From positions 169,479-233,478 of the forward strand of contig JAENYK010000008.1 of the NCBI GenBank assembly GCA_016841825.1: DNA of 64,000 bases. Direction: 5' to 3'. This DNA is from Halothermothrix sp. (lineage in GTDB: Bacteria > Bacillota > Halanaerobiia > DY22613). Positions 7,835-16,313 of this stretch are shown here, piece after piece; position 1 is the first letter of the stretch, and each line of letters starts with the position of its first letter. A model generated the notes under the pieces. It was not told where the DNA came from, did no database searches, and saw nothing but the letters and a program-made list of their open reading frames with translations. The position numbers and the translations under genes were made by a program.

Positions 7835-8368
7835 TTATTTAACAACCGCTGCTCCTCTTTGTAAAGCAGTCTCATTCAAAGGAATTAAATGCTCTTTACC
7901 GGCAAATACCTTCTTCATTGCCTTAACGATTGATTCTAAAGGCAAAATACCAGTTTTCTGTAAATAAGCACCCAATGCTACCATGTTAGCAACTCTACTA
8001 TTACCAAGTTCGTTTGCAATCTCATTACAGGGGACTTTAATAACCTCGATATCAGTACGATTAGTATCTTTCTCAATTAGTGAAGAGTTAATGATTAACA
8101 CTCCACCCGGTTTGATCATACTTGAGAATTTATCTAAAGAAGGTAAATTCATAACAATTGAAGTATCTGGACTTGGAGTAATTGGAGAAGCAATCCGTTT
8201 GTCACTAACAATAACAGTACAGTTTGCTGTACCTCCTCGCATCTCCGGGCCGTAAGAAGGCATCCAGGATACTTCTTTACCTTCCATCATTCCAGCATAA
8301 GCCAATAACATTCCCATGGACATAACACCCTGTCCACCGAATCCAGCCATAATAACTTCTTGCTTCAT
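7835..8368 (-). CDS. 2-oxoacid:ferredoxin oxidoreductase, gamma subunit
   Basis: The 177-residue gamma subunit belongs to a four-subunit 2-oxoacid:ferredoxin oxidoreductase. The family signature MAGFGGQGVMSMG is at the N-terminus, and PSYGPEMRGGTANC follows, as in VOR and KOR gamma chains. It helps form the CoA site. The ATG comes directly after the beta-subunit stop. The flanking kinases and LeuDH genes favour branched-chain 2-oxoacids as substrates (VOR), but a KOR-type preference cannot be excluded from sequence alone. Confidence 0.9.
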   Translation of the reverse strand: MKQEVIMAGFGGQGVMSMGMLLAYAGMMEGKEVSWMPSYGPEMRGGTANCTVIVSDKRIASPITPSPDTSIVMNLPSLDKFSSMIKPGGVLIINSSLIEKDTNRTDIEVIKVPCNEIANELGNSRVANMVALGAYLQKTGILPLESIVKAMKKVFAGKEHLIPLNETALQRGAAVVK

Positions 8369-9115
8369 TTACTTCACCTCCTCAGGAGTTTTATACTCTC
8401 CTAAAGGATAGTATGGAAGCATATTCTCCTCTAACCACTTTAAAGCCTCAATAGGAGTCAGACCCCAGTTAGTTGGACAGGTAGATAAAACCTCAACTAA
8501 AGTGAAACCTTTACCAGCTATTTGATATTCAAAAGCTTTTTTGATAGCAGCTTTGGCCTTACGAATATGTTGAGGATCGTGAACAGATACCCTGGCAATA
8601 TAAGCAGCACCAGTCAAAGTAGCTAACATTTCGGATACTTTAAGTGGATAACCCTGGGCTTCAACACTACGTCCATAAGGAGAAGTAGTAGCTTTTTGAC
8701 CAATTAAAGTAGTCGGCGCCATCTGACCACCAGTCATACCATAAATAGCATTATTTACAAAAATAGTAGTAATCTTTTCAGAACGACCTGCTGCATGTAC
8801 AATTTCGGCAGTACCGATAGAAGCAAGGTCACCATCACCTTGATAAGTAAAAACAACTTTGTCAGGATGAACCCGTTTAATACCTGTAGCTACAGCAGGT
8901 GCACGGCCGTGGGCGGCTTCATGCATATCACAATTGAAGTACTCATATGCCAAAACTGAGCAACCTACAGGAGCGACACCGATACTCTCTTCCCGAATAC
9001 CTAATTCATCCATAACCTCTGCAACCAGACGATGAATAATCCCATGGGTACAACCAGGGCAATAGTGGAACTGTTTGGATTGTAAAGATTCTGGTCTTCC
9101 AGCAACTTTAATCAT
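8369..9115 (-). CDS. 2-oxoacid:ferredoxin oxidoreductase, beta (TPP) subunit
   Basis: The 248-residue thiamine pyrophosphate subunit has YCPGCTHG near residue 18, the TPP/Mg motif GDGD near 93, and [11 protein letters not shown] near 122. It decarboxylates the 2-oxoacid and passes electrons to an iron-sulfur cluster. The start ATG overlaps the vorB stop by one base (TAATG), and the next gene follows without a gap, so stoichiometric translation is likely. Confidence 0.93.
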   Translation of the reverse strand: MIKVAGRPESLQSKQFHYCPGCTHGIIHRLVAEVMDELGIREESIGVAPVGCSVLAYEYFNCDMHEAAHGRAPAVATGIKRVHPDKVVFTYQGDGDLASIGTAEIVHAAGRSEKITTIFVNNAIYGMTGGQMAPTTLIGQKATTSPYGRSVEAQGYPLKVSEMLATLTGAAYIARVSVHDPQHIRKAKAAIKKAFEYQIAGKGFTLVEVLSTCPTNWGLTPIEALKWLEENMLPYYPLGEYKTPEEVK

Positions 9116-10176
9116 TATTTTCCACCTCCCAGTACTGCTTTAACCTGATCCACAATCTCATTAGGAGAGGGAACCATACCACCAGTACGTCCATAGAAAT
9201 GTACAGGAGCTTTACCTTCAACAGATAGACGTACATCCTCTACCATCTGACCAGTACTCATCTCTACAGCCAAAAAACCTTTAACCTGATCTGCAGCCTG
9301 GTTAATAGCTGCTTCGGGGAAAGGCCAGATAGTGATTGGACGAATCAAACCAACTTTATAACCCTCAGCCCGTAAAGTTTCCAGAGCACTGAAACAAATC
9401 CGGGAAGTAGTACCATAAGCAACTAAAGCAAATTCAGCATCTTCCATCTGGATAGTCTCATATTTCACTTCATTCTTTTTGATCTCTTCATATTTTTTAA
9501 AGAGCTTCCAGTTGTGCTCTTCTAATTTCTCAGGTTGTAACCAGAGAGAGTTGATAACATTAGGCTTACGACCTTTACAGCCATCGGTAGCCCAATCTTT
9601 AGGTTGAAGATCTCTCTTTTGAGGAGCTCTAAATTCCACAGGTTCCATCATCTGACCAATCATACCGTCTCCTAAAACCATAACAGGATTACGATAAAAG
9701 TCAGCGATCTCAAAAGCTTCTTGAACCAGATCAACAGCTTCTTGAATTGAAGATGGAGCCAGAACAACCAATCTATAGTCACCGTGAGCGCCACCTTTAG
9801 TAGCCTGGAAGTAATCAGATTGAGCCGGTTGAATACCACCCAGACCCGGACCTCCACGAACAATATTTACAATTACACAGGGCAGTTCAGCCCCAGCGAT
9901 ATAAGAAATTCCTTCCATCTTCAAACTAATACCAGGACTGGAAGAAGAAGTCATAACTCTCGCACCAGAACCTGCAGCACCATACACCATATTAATTGCT
10001 GCTACTTCACTTTCAGCCTGTAAGAACACGCCATCTTCTTTTGGTAAACGACGAGACATATATTCAGGCAATTCATTTTGAGGGGTGATGGGATAACCAA
10101 AGAAATATTTACAACCAGCCTTAATGGCAGCTTCACCAATGGCTTCATTACCCTTCATTAAAATTCTCTCACCCAT
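9115..10176 (-). CDS. vorB: 3-methyl-2-oxobutanoate:ferredoxin oxidoreductase, VorB (alpha) subunit
   Basis: The 353-residue alpha subunit contains the pyrimidine-binding domain. The opening [18 protein letters not shown], the block [14 protein letters not shown], and [12 protein letters not shown] are characteristic of VorB. It would oxidise 2-oxoisovalerate, 2-oxoisocaproate and 2-oxo-3-methylvalerate to acyl-CoA while reducing ferredoxin. The ATG follows AAAGGAGG. It sits between the delta ferredoxin gene and the beta subunit gene. Confidence 0.93.
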   Translation of the reverse strand: MGERILMKGNEAIGEAAIKAGCKYFFGYPITPQNELPEYMSRRLPKEDGVFLQAESEVAAINMVYGAAGSGARVMTSSSSPGISLKMEGISYIAGAELPCVIVNIVRGGPGLGGIQPAQSDYFQATKGGAHGDYRLVVLAPSSIQEAVDLVQEAFEIADFYRNPVMVLGDGMIGQMMEPVEFRAPQKRDLQPKDWATDGCKGRKPNVINSLWLQPEKLEEHNWKLFKKYEEIKKNEVKYETIQMEDAEFALVAYGTTSRICFSALETLRAEGYKVGLIRPITIWPFPEAAINQAADQVKGFLAVEMSTGQMVEDVRLSVEGKAPVHFYGRTGGMVPSPNEIVDQVKAVLGGGK

Positions 10177-10215
10177 TAGACAACCTCCTTTGCATCATTT
10201 GTGTCAGATCTCTCC

Positions 10216-10431
10216 CTATTTCTTCTCTTCTTTAAAAACCTCAATAACAGTATCTGGACAAATATTGGCACAAAAAGCACAGCCAATACATTTATCCATC
10301 TCATCAACCGTTGCTGGATGATAACCTTTAGCATTTATTTTTTTGGACATTACAACAATATTTTTAGGACATACAGTTGTGCATAATTCGCATCCTTTGC
10401 AGCGATCTTCATCAAATACAACTTTAGGCAC
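10216..10431 (-). CDS. 2-oxoacid oxidoreductase ferredoxin (delta) subunit
   Basis: This is a 71-residue 2x[4Fe-4S] ferredoxin-like protein. It has two CxxCxxCxxxCP motifs: CKGCELCTTVCP and CIGCAFCANICP. As the first gene of the VOR set it would carry electrons out of the complex to free ferredoxin. A stem-loop lies between it and the upstream butyrate kinase gene. Confidence 0.93.
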   Translation of the reverse strand: MPKVVFDEDRCKGCELCTTVCPKNIVVMSKKINAKGYHPATVDEMDKCIGCAFCANICPDTVIEVFKEEKK

Positions 10432-10473
10432 GATAATCCCTCCTTCTAGAATTGTCCCAATCTTATAAAATTC

Positions 10474-10507
10474 GGGGTTAAAGATAGAATTCCTCTATTT
10501 TAACCCC
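10474..10507 (-). terminator. Intercistronic hairpin between buk and the VOR genes
   Basis: On the minus strand GGGGTTAAA pairs with TTTAACCCC, with TAGA/TCTA extending the inner stem, and GAATTTT follows. The T-run is short, so it is likely a partial terminator or an RNA stability element that lets VOR be expressed at a different level from the kinase genes upstream. Confidence 0.6.
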
Positions 10508-10535
10508 AATATACTCCATCATAAATTGATGTAAT

Positions 10536-11627
10536 TTACATCTTCGCTCTAGAAGGCTTATAGTCTTTTGCCTCTTCTTCACCACGCAGAACACGTAATG
10601 CTCCAAGAGCCAGTGCTTCCTGTTCACTCTCACCTGGATATTTAACAACAGGTGCAATAAAGGATACCCGATCAGAGATTAACTTTGTTAAGCGTTCAGA
10701 ATATGCCATACCTCCCGTTAAAATAATGGCATCAACCTGACCCTTTAAAACAGTCGCCATCGAACCAATGTCCTTAGCTACCTGATAGGCCATAGCTCGA
10801 AAGATTAAGTATGCCTCTTCATCACCAGTTTCGACCCACTCTTCAATTTTACGCAGATCGGCTGTGCCCAAATAAGCTACTAAACCTCCCTCACCCACTA
10901 TCTTTTTTAAGATCTCCTCTTGTGTGTACTTACCTGAAAAACACATTTTAATCAAATCACCGACGGGTAAACCTCCAGAACGATTTGGAGAAAATGGACC
11001 TTCTCCATCCAGAGCGTTGTTTACATCAATCACTTGCCCATTAGCATGAGCACCAACAGAAATACCTCCACCCAGATGGGCAACAATCAGATTACAATTT
11101 TCATACTTCTTATCCATATCTCTTGCAGCCTGACGAGCTACAGCTTTCTGGTTCAAAGCATGAAAGATGCTTCTGCGTTCAATCTCAGGTATTCCAGAAT
11201 ATCTAGCAACAGGCTCCATCTCGTCAACAATAACCGGATCGACTATAAAAGCTCTTCCACCAATATCTTGAACAATCTCATTAGCAATCAAACCGCCGAG
11301 GTTACTGGCGTGCTGGCCCTGTACTCCGACTTTTAAATCTTCTAACATTTGATCATTTACTTCATAAGTTCCGCCAGAGATGGGCCACAACAGCCCACCT
11401 CTACCGGAAACTGCATTTAGTTCAGAAAGTTTAATTCCATTCTCGTTAAGAGTCTCGAAAATAACTTTCTTTCTTAAAGGTAATTGATCAACCATGGTAG
11501 GATATGGAGCCAACTCTTCTCTGGAATGATCGATATTCTTATATAAGATTTGTTCTTCATCCTGATAAACTGCGATCTTTGTTGAAGTGGAACCTGGGTT
11601 AATAACTAAGATTTTAAAGCTGGACAT
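10536..11627 (-). CDS. buk: Butyrate kinase (copy 1)
   Basis: The 363-residue acetokinase-family enzyme transfers phosphate from butyryl-, isobutyryl- or isovaleryl-phosphate to [17 protein letters not shown] at the N-terminus is the phosphate-binding loop. [22 protein letters not shown] and ILTGGMAYS are all conserved. The ATG follows GGAGGGA. It sits between a LeuDH gene and the VOR genes, and a second kinase copy lies 2.2 kb upstream. Two copies suggest different chain preferences or different control. Confidence 0.93.
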   Translation of the reverse strand: MSSFKILVINPGSTSTKIAVYQDEEQILYKNIDHSREELAPYPTMVDQLPLRKKVIFETLNENGIKLSELNAVSGRGGLLWPISGGTYEVNDQMLEDLKVGVQGQHASNLGGLIANEIVQDIGGRAFIVDPVIVDEMEPVARYSGIPEIERRSIFHALNQKAVARQAARDMDKKYENCNLIVAHLGGGISVGAHANGQVIDVNNALDGEGPFSPNRSGGLPVGDLIKMCFSGKYTQEEILKKIVGEGGLVAYLGTADLRKIEEWVETGDEEAYLIFRAMAYQVAKDIGSMATVLKGQVDAIILTGGMAYSERLTKLISDRVSFIAPVVKYPGESEQEALALGALRVLRGEEEAKDYKPSRAKM

Positions 11628-11672
11628 TTAGATCCCTCCATCGTTTGTGCAATCGCAATGCTCCAAATCCTC

Positions 11673-12734
11673 CTACCGAATAACGTAATTACTGTGAACA
11701 CGACCCATTTTTTCAATTCTTTCTTCAGCCATGATGTCAGCAGCTTTGTAAGTTGGGATATTATCTCTCTTAGAAATTTCAATAACTTTTAAAATACGAT
11801 CATAGATCTTAGCAACCTCTTTCATTACCACTTCTCTGTCATAACCAACCAGTTCATGATACACATTAATCAGACCACCAGCATTGATTACATAGTCAGG
11901 AGCATAAACAATACCTTTTTCGTGAATGATGTCGCCATGGCGTTCTTCTTTAAGAACGTTATTGGCAGCACCAGCGATAGCACGACATTTGAATTGAGGA
12001 ATTGTTTCATCATTAACTGTAGCACCTAAAGCACATGGAGCGTAGATATCACACTCAACACCATAAATCTCATCAGCTTTAACAGCAGTTGCTCCAAACT
12101 CGTTAACTACTTCATTAATTTTGTCTTTGTCGATATCAGTAACGATCAATTTCCCGCCTTCTTCATAAACATGTTTACACAGATAGTAACCAACATGACC
12201 TAAACCTTGAACTGCAACAACTTTACCTTCCAGGCTATCAGATCCAAAAGCTTCTTTAGCAGCAGCTTTCATACCCATATAAGTACCATATGCAGTCACT
12301 GGGGATGGGTCTCCAGAAGTTCCAGATAGACCAGTAACATAATCAGTCTCCATAGCAACATAATCCATATCAGCTACAGTAGTATTAACATCTTCAGCTG
12401 TAATGTAACGACCATTTAAGCTTTGCACATAGCGACCGAAAGCTCTCCACAGTTCTTCACTTTTATCTTTTTTAGCATCACCAATGATAACAGTCTTACC
12501 GCCGCCTAAGTTTAAACCAGCTGCAGCAGCTTTGTAAGTCATACCACGACCAAGACGTAGTGCATCCAGAACAGCATCATCTTCACTTTCATAATTCCAC
12601 ATACGAGTACCGCCCAGAGCTGGACCTAAAGTAGTGTCGTGGATACAAATAACAGCTTTCAATCCAGAAGTTTTGTCATAACAGAATACTAATTGTTCAT
12701 AATCATACTTTTCCATGTACTCAAATTTTTTCAT
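11673..12734 (-). CDS. Leucine/valine dehydrogenase (copy 1)
   Basis: The 353-residue Glu/Leu/Phe/Val dehydrogenase would convert leucine, isoleucine or valine to the 2-oxoacid with NAD. The canonical glycine-rich block [13 protein letters not shown] (lysine near 80) is intact. [18 protein letters not shown] and the Rossmann segment [11 protein letters not shown] are as in characterised LeuDH enzymes. The ATG follows AAAGGGGG. A decayed copy of the dispersed repeat (copy D) lies between it and the ptb gene. Confidence 0.92.
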   Translation of the reverse strand: MKKFEYMEKYDYEQLVFCYDKTSGLKAVICIHDTTLGPALGGTRMWNYESEDDAVLDALRLGRGMTYKAAAAGLNLGGGKTVIIGDAKKDKSEELWRAFGRYVQSLNGRYITAEDVNTTVADMDYVAMETDYVTGLSGTSGDPSPVTAYGTYMGMKAAAKEAFGSDSLEGKVVAVQGLGHVGYYLCKHVYEEGGKLIVTDIDKDKINEVVNEFGATAVKADEIYGVECDIYAPCALGATVNDETIPQFKCRAIAGAANNVLKEERHGDIIHEKGIVYAPDYVINAGGLINVYHELVGYDREVVMKEVAKIYDRILKVIEISKRDNIPTYKAADIMAEERIEKMGRVHSNYVIR

Positions 12735-12789
12735 TACAGAATCCCCCTTTAAAATATTGTTTATTTAATGATAAAAGTAAACAGATTAG

Positions 12790-12860
12790 AGTTGCGATGT
12801 ACTAACTACGTTATTACATCCTAAGTTTAACGAATTTGGAAGAAGAATTGCACATCCAAA
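12790..12860 (+). repeat. Dispersed repeat, left-half copy D
   Basis: Only the left half is recognisable: a degenerate small hairpin, then CCTAAGTTTAACGAATTTGGAAGAAG. The right arm is missing. It lies in the 157-bp gap between ptb and the first LeuDH gene. Confidence 0.5.
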
Positions 12861-12891
12861 ATAGTTCAAAAACTGCTCAATGAAATATAAT

Positions 12892-13806
12892 TTATTTCTT
12901 TTTTTTAAACTCTGCCATCAATTTACAGAGGGCTAAAGAATAATATTTCGTCATGAATGAATCAGCACGTGAAGTCACGACAACTGGTACTTTTGCACCT
13001 ACAACCACCAGAGCTGCCTGCATCTCAGAAAAGAAAGCCAGGGATTTGTATAATACGTTCCCGGTTTCAATATTAGGTACCAAAAGAATATCTGCTTTAC
13101 CAGCCACTGGACTCACAATTCCCTTATGTCGGGCAGCCTCCTCATTTATGGCATTATCAAAAGCAAGCGGGCCATCAATAACACAGCCTTTGATCTGACC
13201 ACGTTCAGCCATCTTAGAAAGTACGGCTGCATGAAGAGTTGCTTCCATATCTGGATTGACGAGTTCAACCGCCGCTAATGGTGCAACATTTGGCAAATCA
13301 ACACCAATCGCATGCATTACTCCGACTGCATTTTCAATCAACTGCTTTTTCTGATTAATATCTGGATACATTACCATTCCACCATCTGTCATAATAACTA
13401 GACGATCCAATTGTGCCAGATCCATTAAGGCAATATGACTCAAAAGTCCATCACCCCGCAAGCCATAATCTTTATTTAACACAGCCCGCAACAGAGTCGC
13501 AGTGCCAACCAAACCTTTCATTAAAAAATCTGCTTCACCATCTGCTACAAGTTGAGCAGTTTTATGGCATGCTTGTGTAGAATCTGGTTCATCATAGATT
13601 GTAACATTGGTAAGATCATAATTAACTTCCTGAGCACATCTTTCGATGTTTGCTTTATTCCCAACAAGAATTGATCTGACCAACCCATCTTCTTCTGCTT
13701 TTTTCAGAGCGTCCAAAACAGGAGTGTCGTCTGCAACTGCAACTGCCACAATCTTAGGCGATGTGGTTTTCGCTTGATTTACCATTTCTTCAAAATTCTT
13801 AAACAT
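12892..13806 (-). CDS. ptb: Phosphate butyryltransferase
   Basis: The 304-residue phosphate acyltransferase swaps CoA for phosphate on butyryl-CoA or branched acyl-CoA. FLMKGLVGTATLLRAVLN and GPLAFDNAIN are typical of Ptb rather than of acetate Pta. The ATG follows AAGGAGGGG and lies two bases after the stop of the second butyrate kinase gene. It is the only Ptb here, so it must serve both kinase copies. Confidence 0.93.
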   Translation of the reverse strand: MFKNFEEMVNQAKTTSPKIVAVAVADDTPVLDALKKAEEDGLVRSILVGNKANIERCAQEVNYDLTNVTIYDEPDSTQACHKTAQLVADGEADFLMKGLVGTATLLRAVLNKDYGLRGDGLLSHIALMDLAQLDRLVIMTDGGMVMYPDINQKKQLIENAVGVMHAIGVDLPNVAPLAAVELVNPDMEATLHAAVLSKMAERGQIKGCVIDGPLAFDNAINEEAARHKGIVSPVAGKADILLVPNIETGNVLYKSLAFFSEMQAALVVVGAKVPVVVTSRADSFMTKYYSLALCKLMAEFKKKK

Positions 13807-13808
13807 TA

Positions 13809-14891
13809 CTAGTCCCCTCCTTCGATGTGATATTCCAAAGGTTCTTCTTCACCGCTCAATACCCTGAGTGCTCCTTGACAGAGAGCTAACATCTCCATAG
13901 CACCAGGATACACTTTTACTGGAGCTATATAGTGAATATATTCTATGATGCCCTGTGTCACCATCTTAGAATAGGCTAATCCACCAGTTAGAATAATCGC
14001 ATCAATATCCCCCGATAATACTGCAGCCATTGTTCCAATCTCTTTGGCAATTTGATAAATCATTCCATTATAGACTGCTTTAGCCTGTTGGTCACCCTCA
14101 TTAATCATCTCTTCAATCTTTTGACAATTGTTACTTCCTAAATAGGCAGTCAAACCTCCCTGACCAATCATTCTCTTTTTGAGTTGAGATAGTGTATATT
14201 TACCGGAAAAAGCTAACTTAACCAGGTCTCCTACCGGTAATTGTCCACACCGTTCAGGAGAAAATGGTCCACTTTCATTAGCATTATTATAATCTATAAT
14301 TCGCCCTTTCAGCAGTGGAGCGATAGAGATACCGCCACCCAGATGTGCTACTACAAAGTTATGGTGATAAAAATCTAGCCCCATATCTCTGGCAGCCTGC
14401 CTGGCTGTAGCTTTAATATTTAATGCATGACCTAAACTTCTACGCTTGATTTCAGGAATACCTGATATTCTGGCTTCAGGTATGAATTCATCGACAGAAA
14501 CCGGGTCAACAGTAAAGGCTGGAATATTCAATTCCCGGGCCAGATCGTTGGCTATAAGACCTGCCAGGTTAGATGCATGTTCTCCCTGAATCCCTATTTT
14601 GAGATCATTAACCATCTCTTGATTGATCTGATAGGTTCCACCTGAAAGAGGACGTAATAAACCACCACGGGCCACTATGGCGTTTAAATCCTGCAGTAAG
14701 ATTCCCTGATCAATCACCGCTTTGACAACCATCTCTTTTCTAAAGTCTAACTGGTCACTAATTCGTTCAAATTTTGAAAGCTCATCCAGGGAATGGGGGA
14801 TACTCTGTTCCATGATTAATTCCTGATTAGTATATATTGCAATCTTTGTAGAAGTAGAACCTGGATTGATCACCAGTATTTGATACTCCAT
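13809..14891 (-). CDS. buk: Butyrate kinase (copy 2)
   Basis: The 360-residue paralogue of the kinase at 10536-11627 keeps all the same motifs: [32 protein letters not shown] and ILTGGLAYS. Sequence differences are spread throughout, so the duplication is not recent. Its ribosome binding site is weak (GGGGTC), and it lies between LeuDH copy 2 and ptb. The unit LeuDH-buk-ptb forms one module, and LeuDH-buk-VOR forms the next. Confidence 0.92.
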   Translation of the reverse strand: MEYQILVINPGSTSTKIAIYTNQELIMEQSIPHSLDELSKFERISDQLDFRKEMVVKAVIDQGILLQDLNAIVARGGLLRPLSGGTYQINQEMVNDLKIGIQGEHASNLAGLIANDLARELNIPAFTVDPVSVDEFIPEARISGIPEIKRRSLGHALNIKATARQAARDMGLDFYHHNFVVAHLGGGISIAPLLKGRIIDYNNANESGPFSPERCGQLPVGDLVKLAFSGKYTLSQLKKRMIGQGGLTAYLGSNNCQKIEEMINEGDQQAKAVYNGMIYQIAKEIGTMAAVLSGDIDAIILTGGLAYSKMVTQGIIEYIHYIAPVKVYPGAMEMLALCQGALRVLSGEEEPLEYHIEGGD

Positions 14892-14929
14892 CTCTAATAG
14901 ACCCCACTTTCTATAGAATACCTTCTTGC

Positions 14930-15997
14930 TTACAGAATTCTCTTAACTCTGGCTACACTCTCTATTCTCTCATCAACCATAATATCTGCTGCTTTATATG
15001 TTGGAATATTCCTGGCTTTAGAAATCTCAGCAATCTTTAAGATTAATCCATAGATTTCGTCAGTTTTAGCAAAAGCACGTTCTTTACTGTAACCACCAGT
15101 ACCTACTTCATCTGCTACCTGAATCAAACCACCACCATTGATAACGTAATCAGGAGCGTAGAAGATACCCTTCTCATGTAACAGATCGCCATGACGTGGT
15201 TCTTTCAGCTGGTTATTAGCTGCACCACCGATAGCTTTACATCTAATCTTATCAATAGTATCATCATTAATAATAGCACCCAATGCATTTGGAGACAGTA
15301 TATCACACTCCACAAAAAGGATCTCATCCGGTTGAACAACTTCTACATCATATTTTTCTTTGACCAGCTTAACGTAATTCTCGTTAACGTCTGTGATGAC
15401 AACTTTTGCTCCTTCTTCAATCAAATGACCTACCAGTTTAGAACCAACTTTGCCGACACCTTGAACTGCAATTTTTAGACCTTTCAAAGAATCAGTGCCA
15501 AAAACAACTTTTGCACATGCTTTAATACCTTTCCAGGCTCCATATGCTGTAATAATGGAAGAATCACCACTACCACCATAGGCTTCTGGTAAAGCACAAA
15601 CATGACTAGTTTCTTTGGAAACTACAACAAAATCATCTGCAGTAGTACCTACATCAGTTCCTGTTGTATGACGACCATCTAACGATTCTACAAACCGACC
15701 TAAAGCTCTAAATAATGCTTCAGACTTATCTTTTGTTGGATCACCCCAAATAACGGTTTTAGACCCGCCAAAATCAACACCTGCAGCCCCAGATTTATAA
15801 GTCATTCCTTTAGATAAACGAAATGCATCCATTAATGCATCATCTTCTGTTTCGTAGTTCCACATTCTACAACCACCTAAACCAGGACCTAATGTGGTAT
15901 TGTGAATAGCTATGATACCTTTGAAGCCTGAAGATTTTTCCTGAAGAAGCATAACCTGCTCATGTCCTTCTTTCTCCATCATTTCGAAGATCTTCAC
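14930..15997 (-). CDS. Leucine/valine dehydrogenase-like protein (copy 2)
   Basis: The 355-residue paralogue is first in the operon, about 65 bp from a near-perfect sigma-54 promoter. It has GPGLGGCRMW, TGTDVGTT and VQGVGKVGSKL. The glycine-rich lysine block reads VDFGGSKTVIWGD instead of [11 protein letters not shown]: the lysine is kept, but one glycine is serine and the residue before the Asp is changed. Substrate range may therefore differ from copy 1, for example toward other branched or aromatic amino acids. The start is GTG after AAAGGAGG. Confidence 0.88.
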   Translation of the reverse strand: MKIFEMMEKEGHEQVMLLQEKSSGFKGIIAIHNTTLGPGLGGCRMWNYETEDDALMDAFRLSKGMTYKSGAAGVDFGGSKTVIWGDPTKDKSEALFRALGRFVESLDGRHTTGTDVGTTADDFVVVSKETSHVCALPEAYGGSGDSSIITAYGAWKGIKACAKVVFGTDSLKGLKIAVQGVGKVGSKLVGHLIEEGAKVVITDVNENYVKLVKEKYDVEVVQPDEILFVECDILSPNALGAIINDDTIDKIRCKAIGGAANNQLKEPRHGDLLHEKGIFYAPDYVINGGGLIQVADEVGTGGYSKERAFAKTDEIYGLILKIAEISKARNIPTYKAADIMVDERIESVARVKRIL

Positions 15998-16059
15998 GTC
16001 TTATACCTCCTTTATATATAGTGGTCATTACATTTAAGCACAACACCTTAATATAATTA

Positions 16060-16076
16060 TGCAAATTGTGTGCCAA
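16060..16076 (-). promoter_or_regulatory. Sigma-54 promoter of the LeuDH-buk-ptb-VOR cluster
   Basis: The minus strand reads TTGGCACACAATTTGCA, an exact TGGCAC-N5-TTGCA match. It lies 63 bp before the GTG of LeuDH copy 2, and the gene for the sigma-54 activator ends just upstream. The gap 15998-16313 holds this promoter, the activator terminator and one upstream site, and no gene. Confidence 0.92.
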
Positions 16077-16158
16077 TTCAAAAAAAATATATTCCAAAAC
16101 CCTTTTACCAGACAAATATTATACTAAATATAAATAATTTCTCCACTTAACAAAAGAA

Positions 16159-16190
16159 AATGAGTCTTTTTAAAGTAAAAAAGACCCACT
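16159..16190 (-). terminator. Terminator of the sigma-54 activator gene
   Basis: On the minus strand AGTGGGTCTTTTT pairs with AAAAAGACTCATT around a short loop, followed by TTCTTTTGTT. It separates the activator transcript from the sigma-54 promoter downstream. Confidence 0.8.
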
Positions 16191-16257
16191 AAAACTAGCT
16201 TTCGATAAATAGTTTTGTATGGATTTATCACAAATTCGTGTGTAATAATTTTCATGT

Positions 16258-16273
16258 CTGCAACTTTTTGCAG
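16258..16273. promoter_or_regulatory. Putative upstream activator site
   Basis: CTGCAA-CTTT-TTGCAG is a perfect 6-4-6 inverted repeat about 180 bp upstream of the -24 element. The same arrangement, CTGCAA-TTTA-TTGCAA, occurs before the ald sigma-54 promoter at 1720-1735. It is likely the enhancer-binding site of the adjacent activator. Confidence 0.7.
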
Positions 16274-16313
16274 GCAAGAGTTTTCATTTTGAGCCATATT
16301 TCGATCTTTTCTT

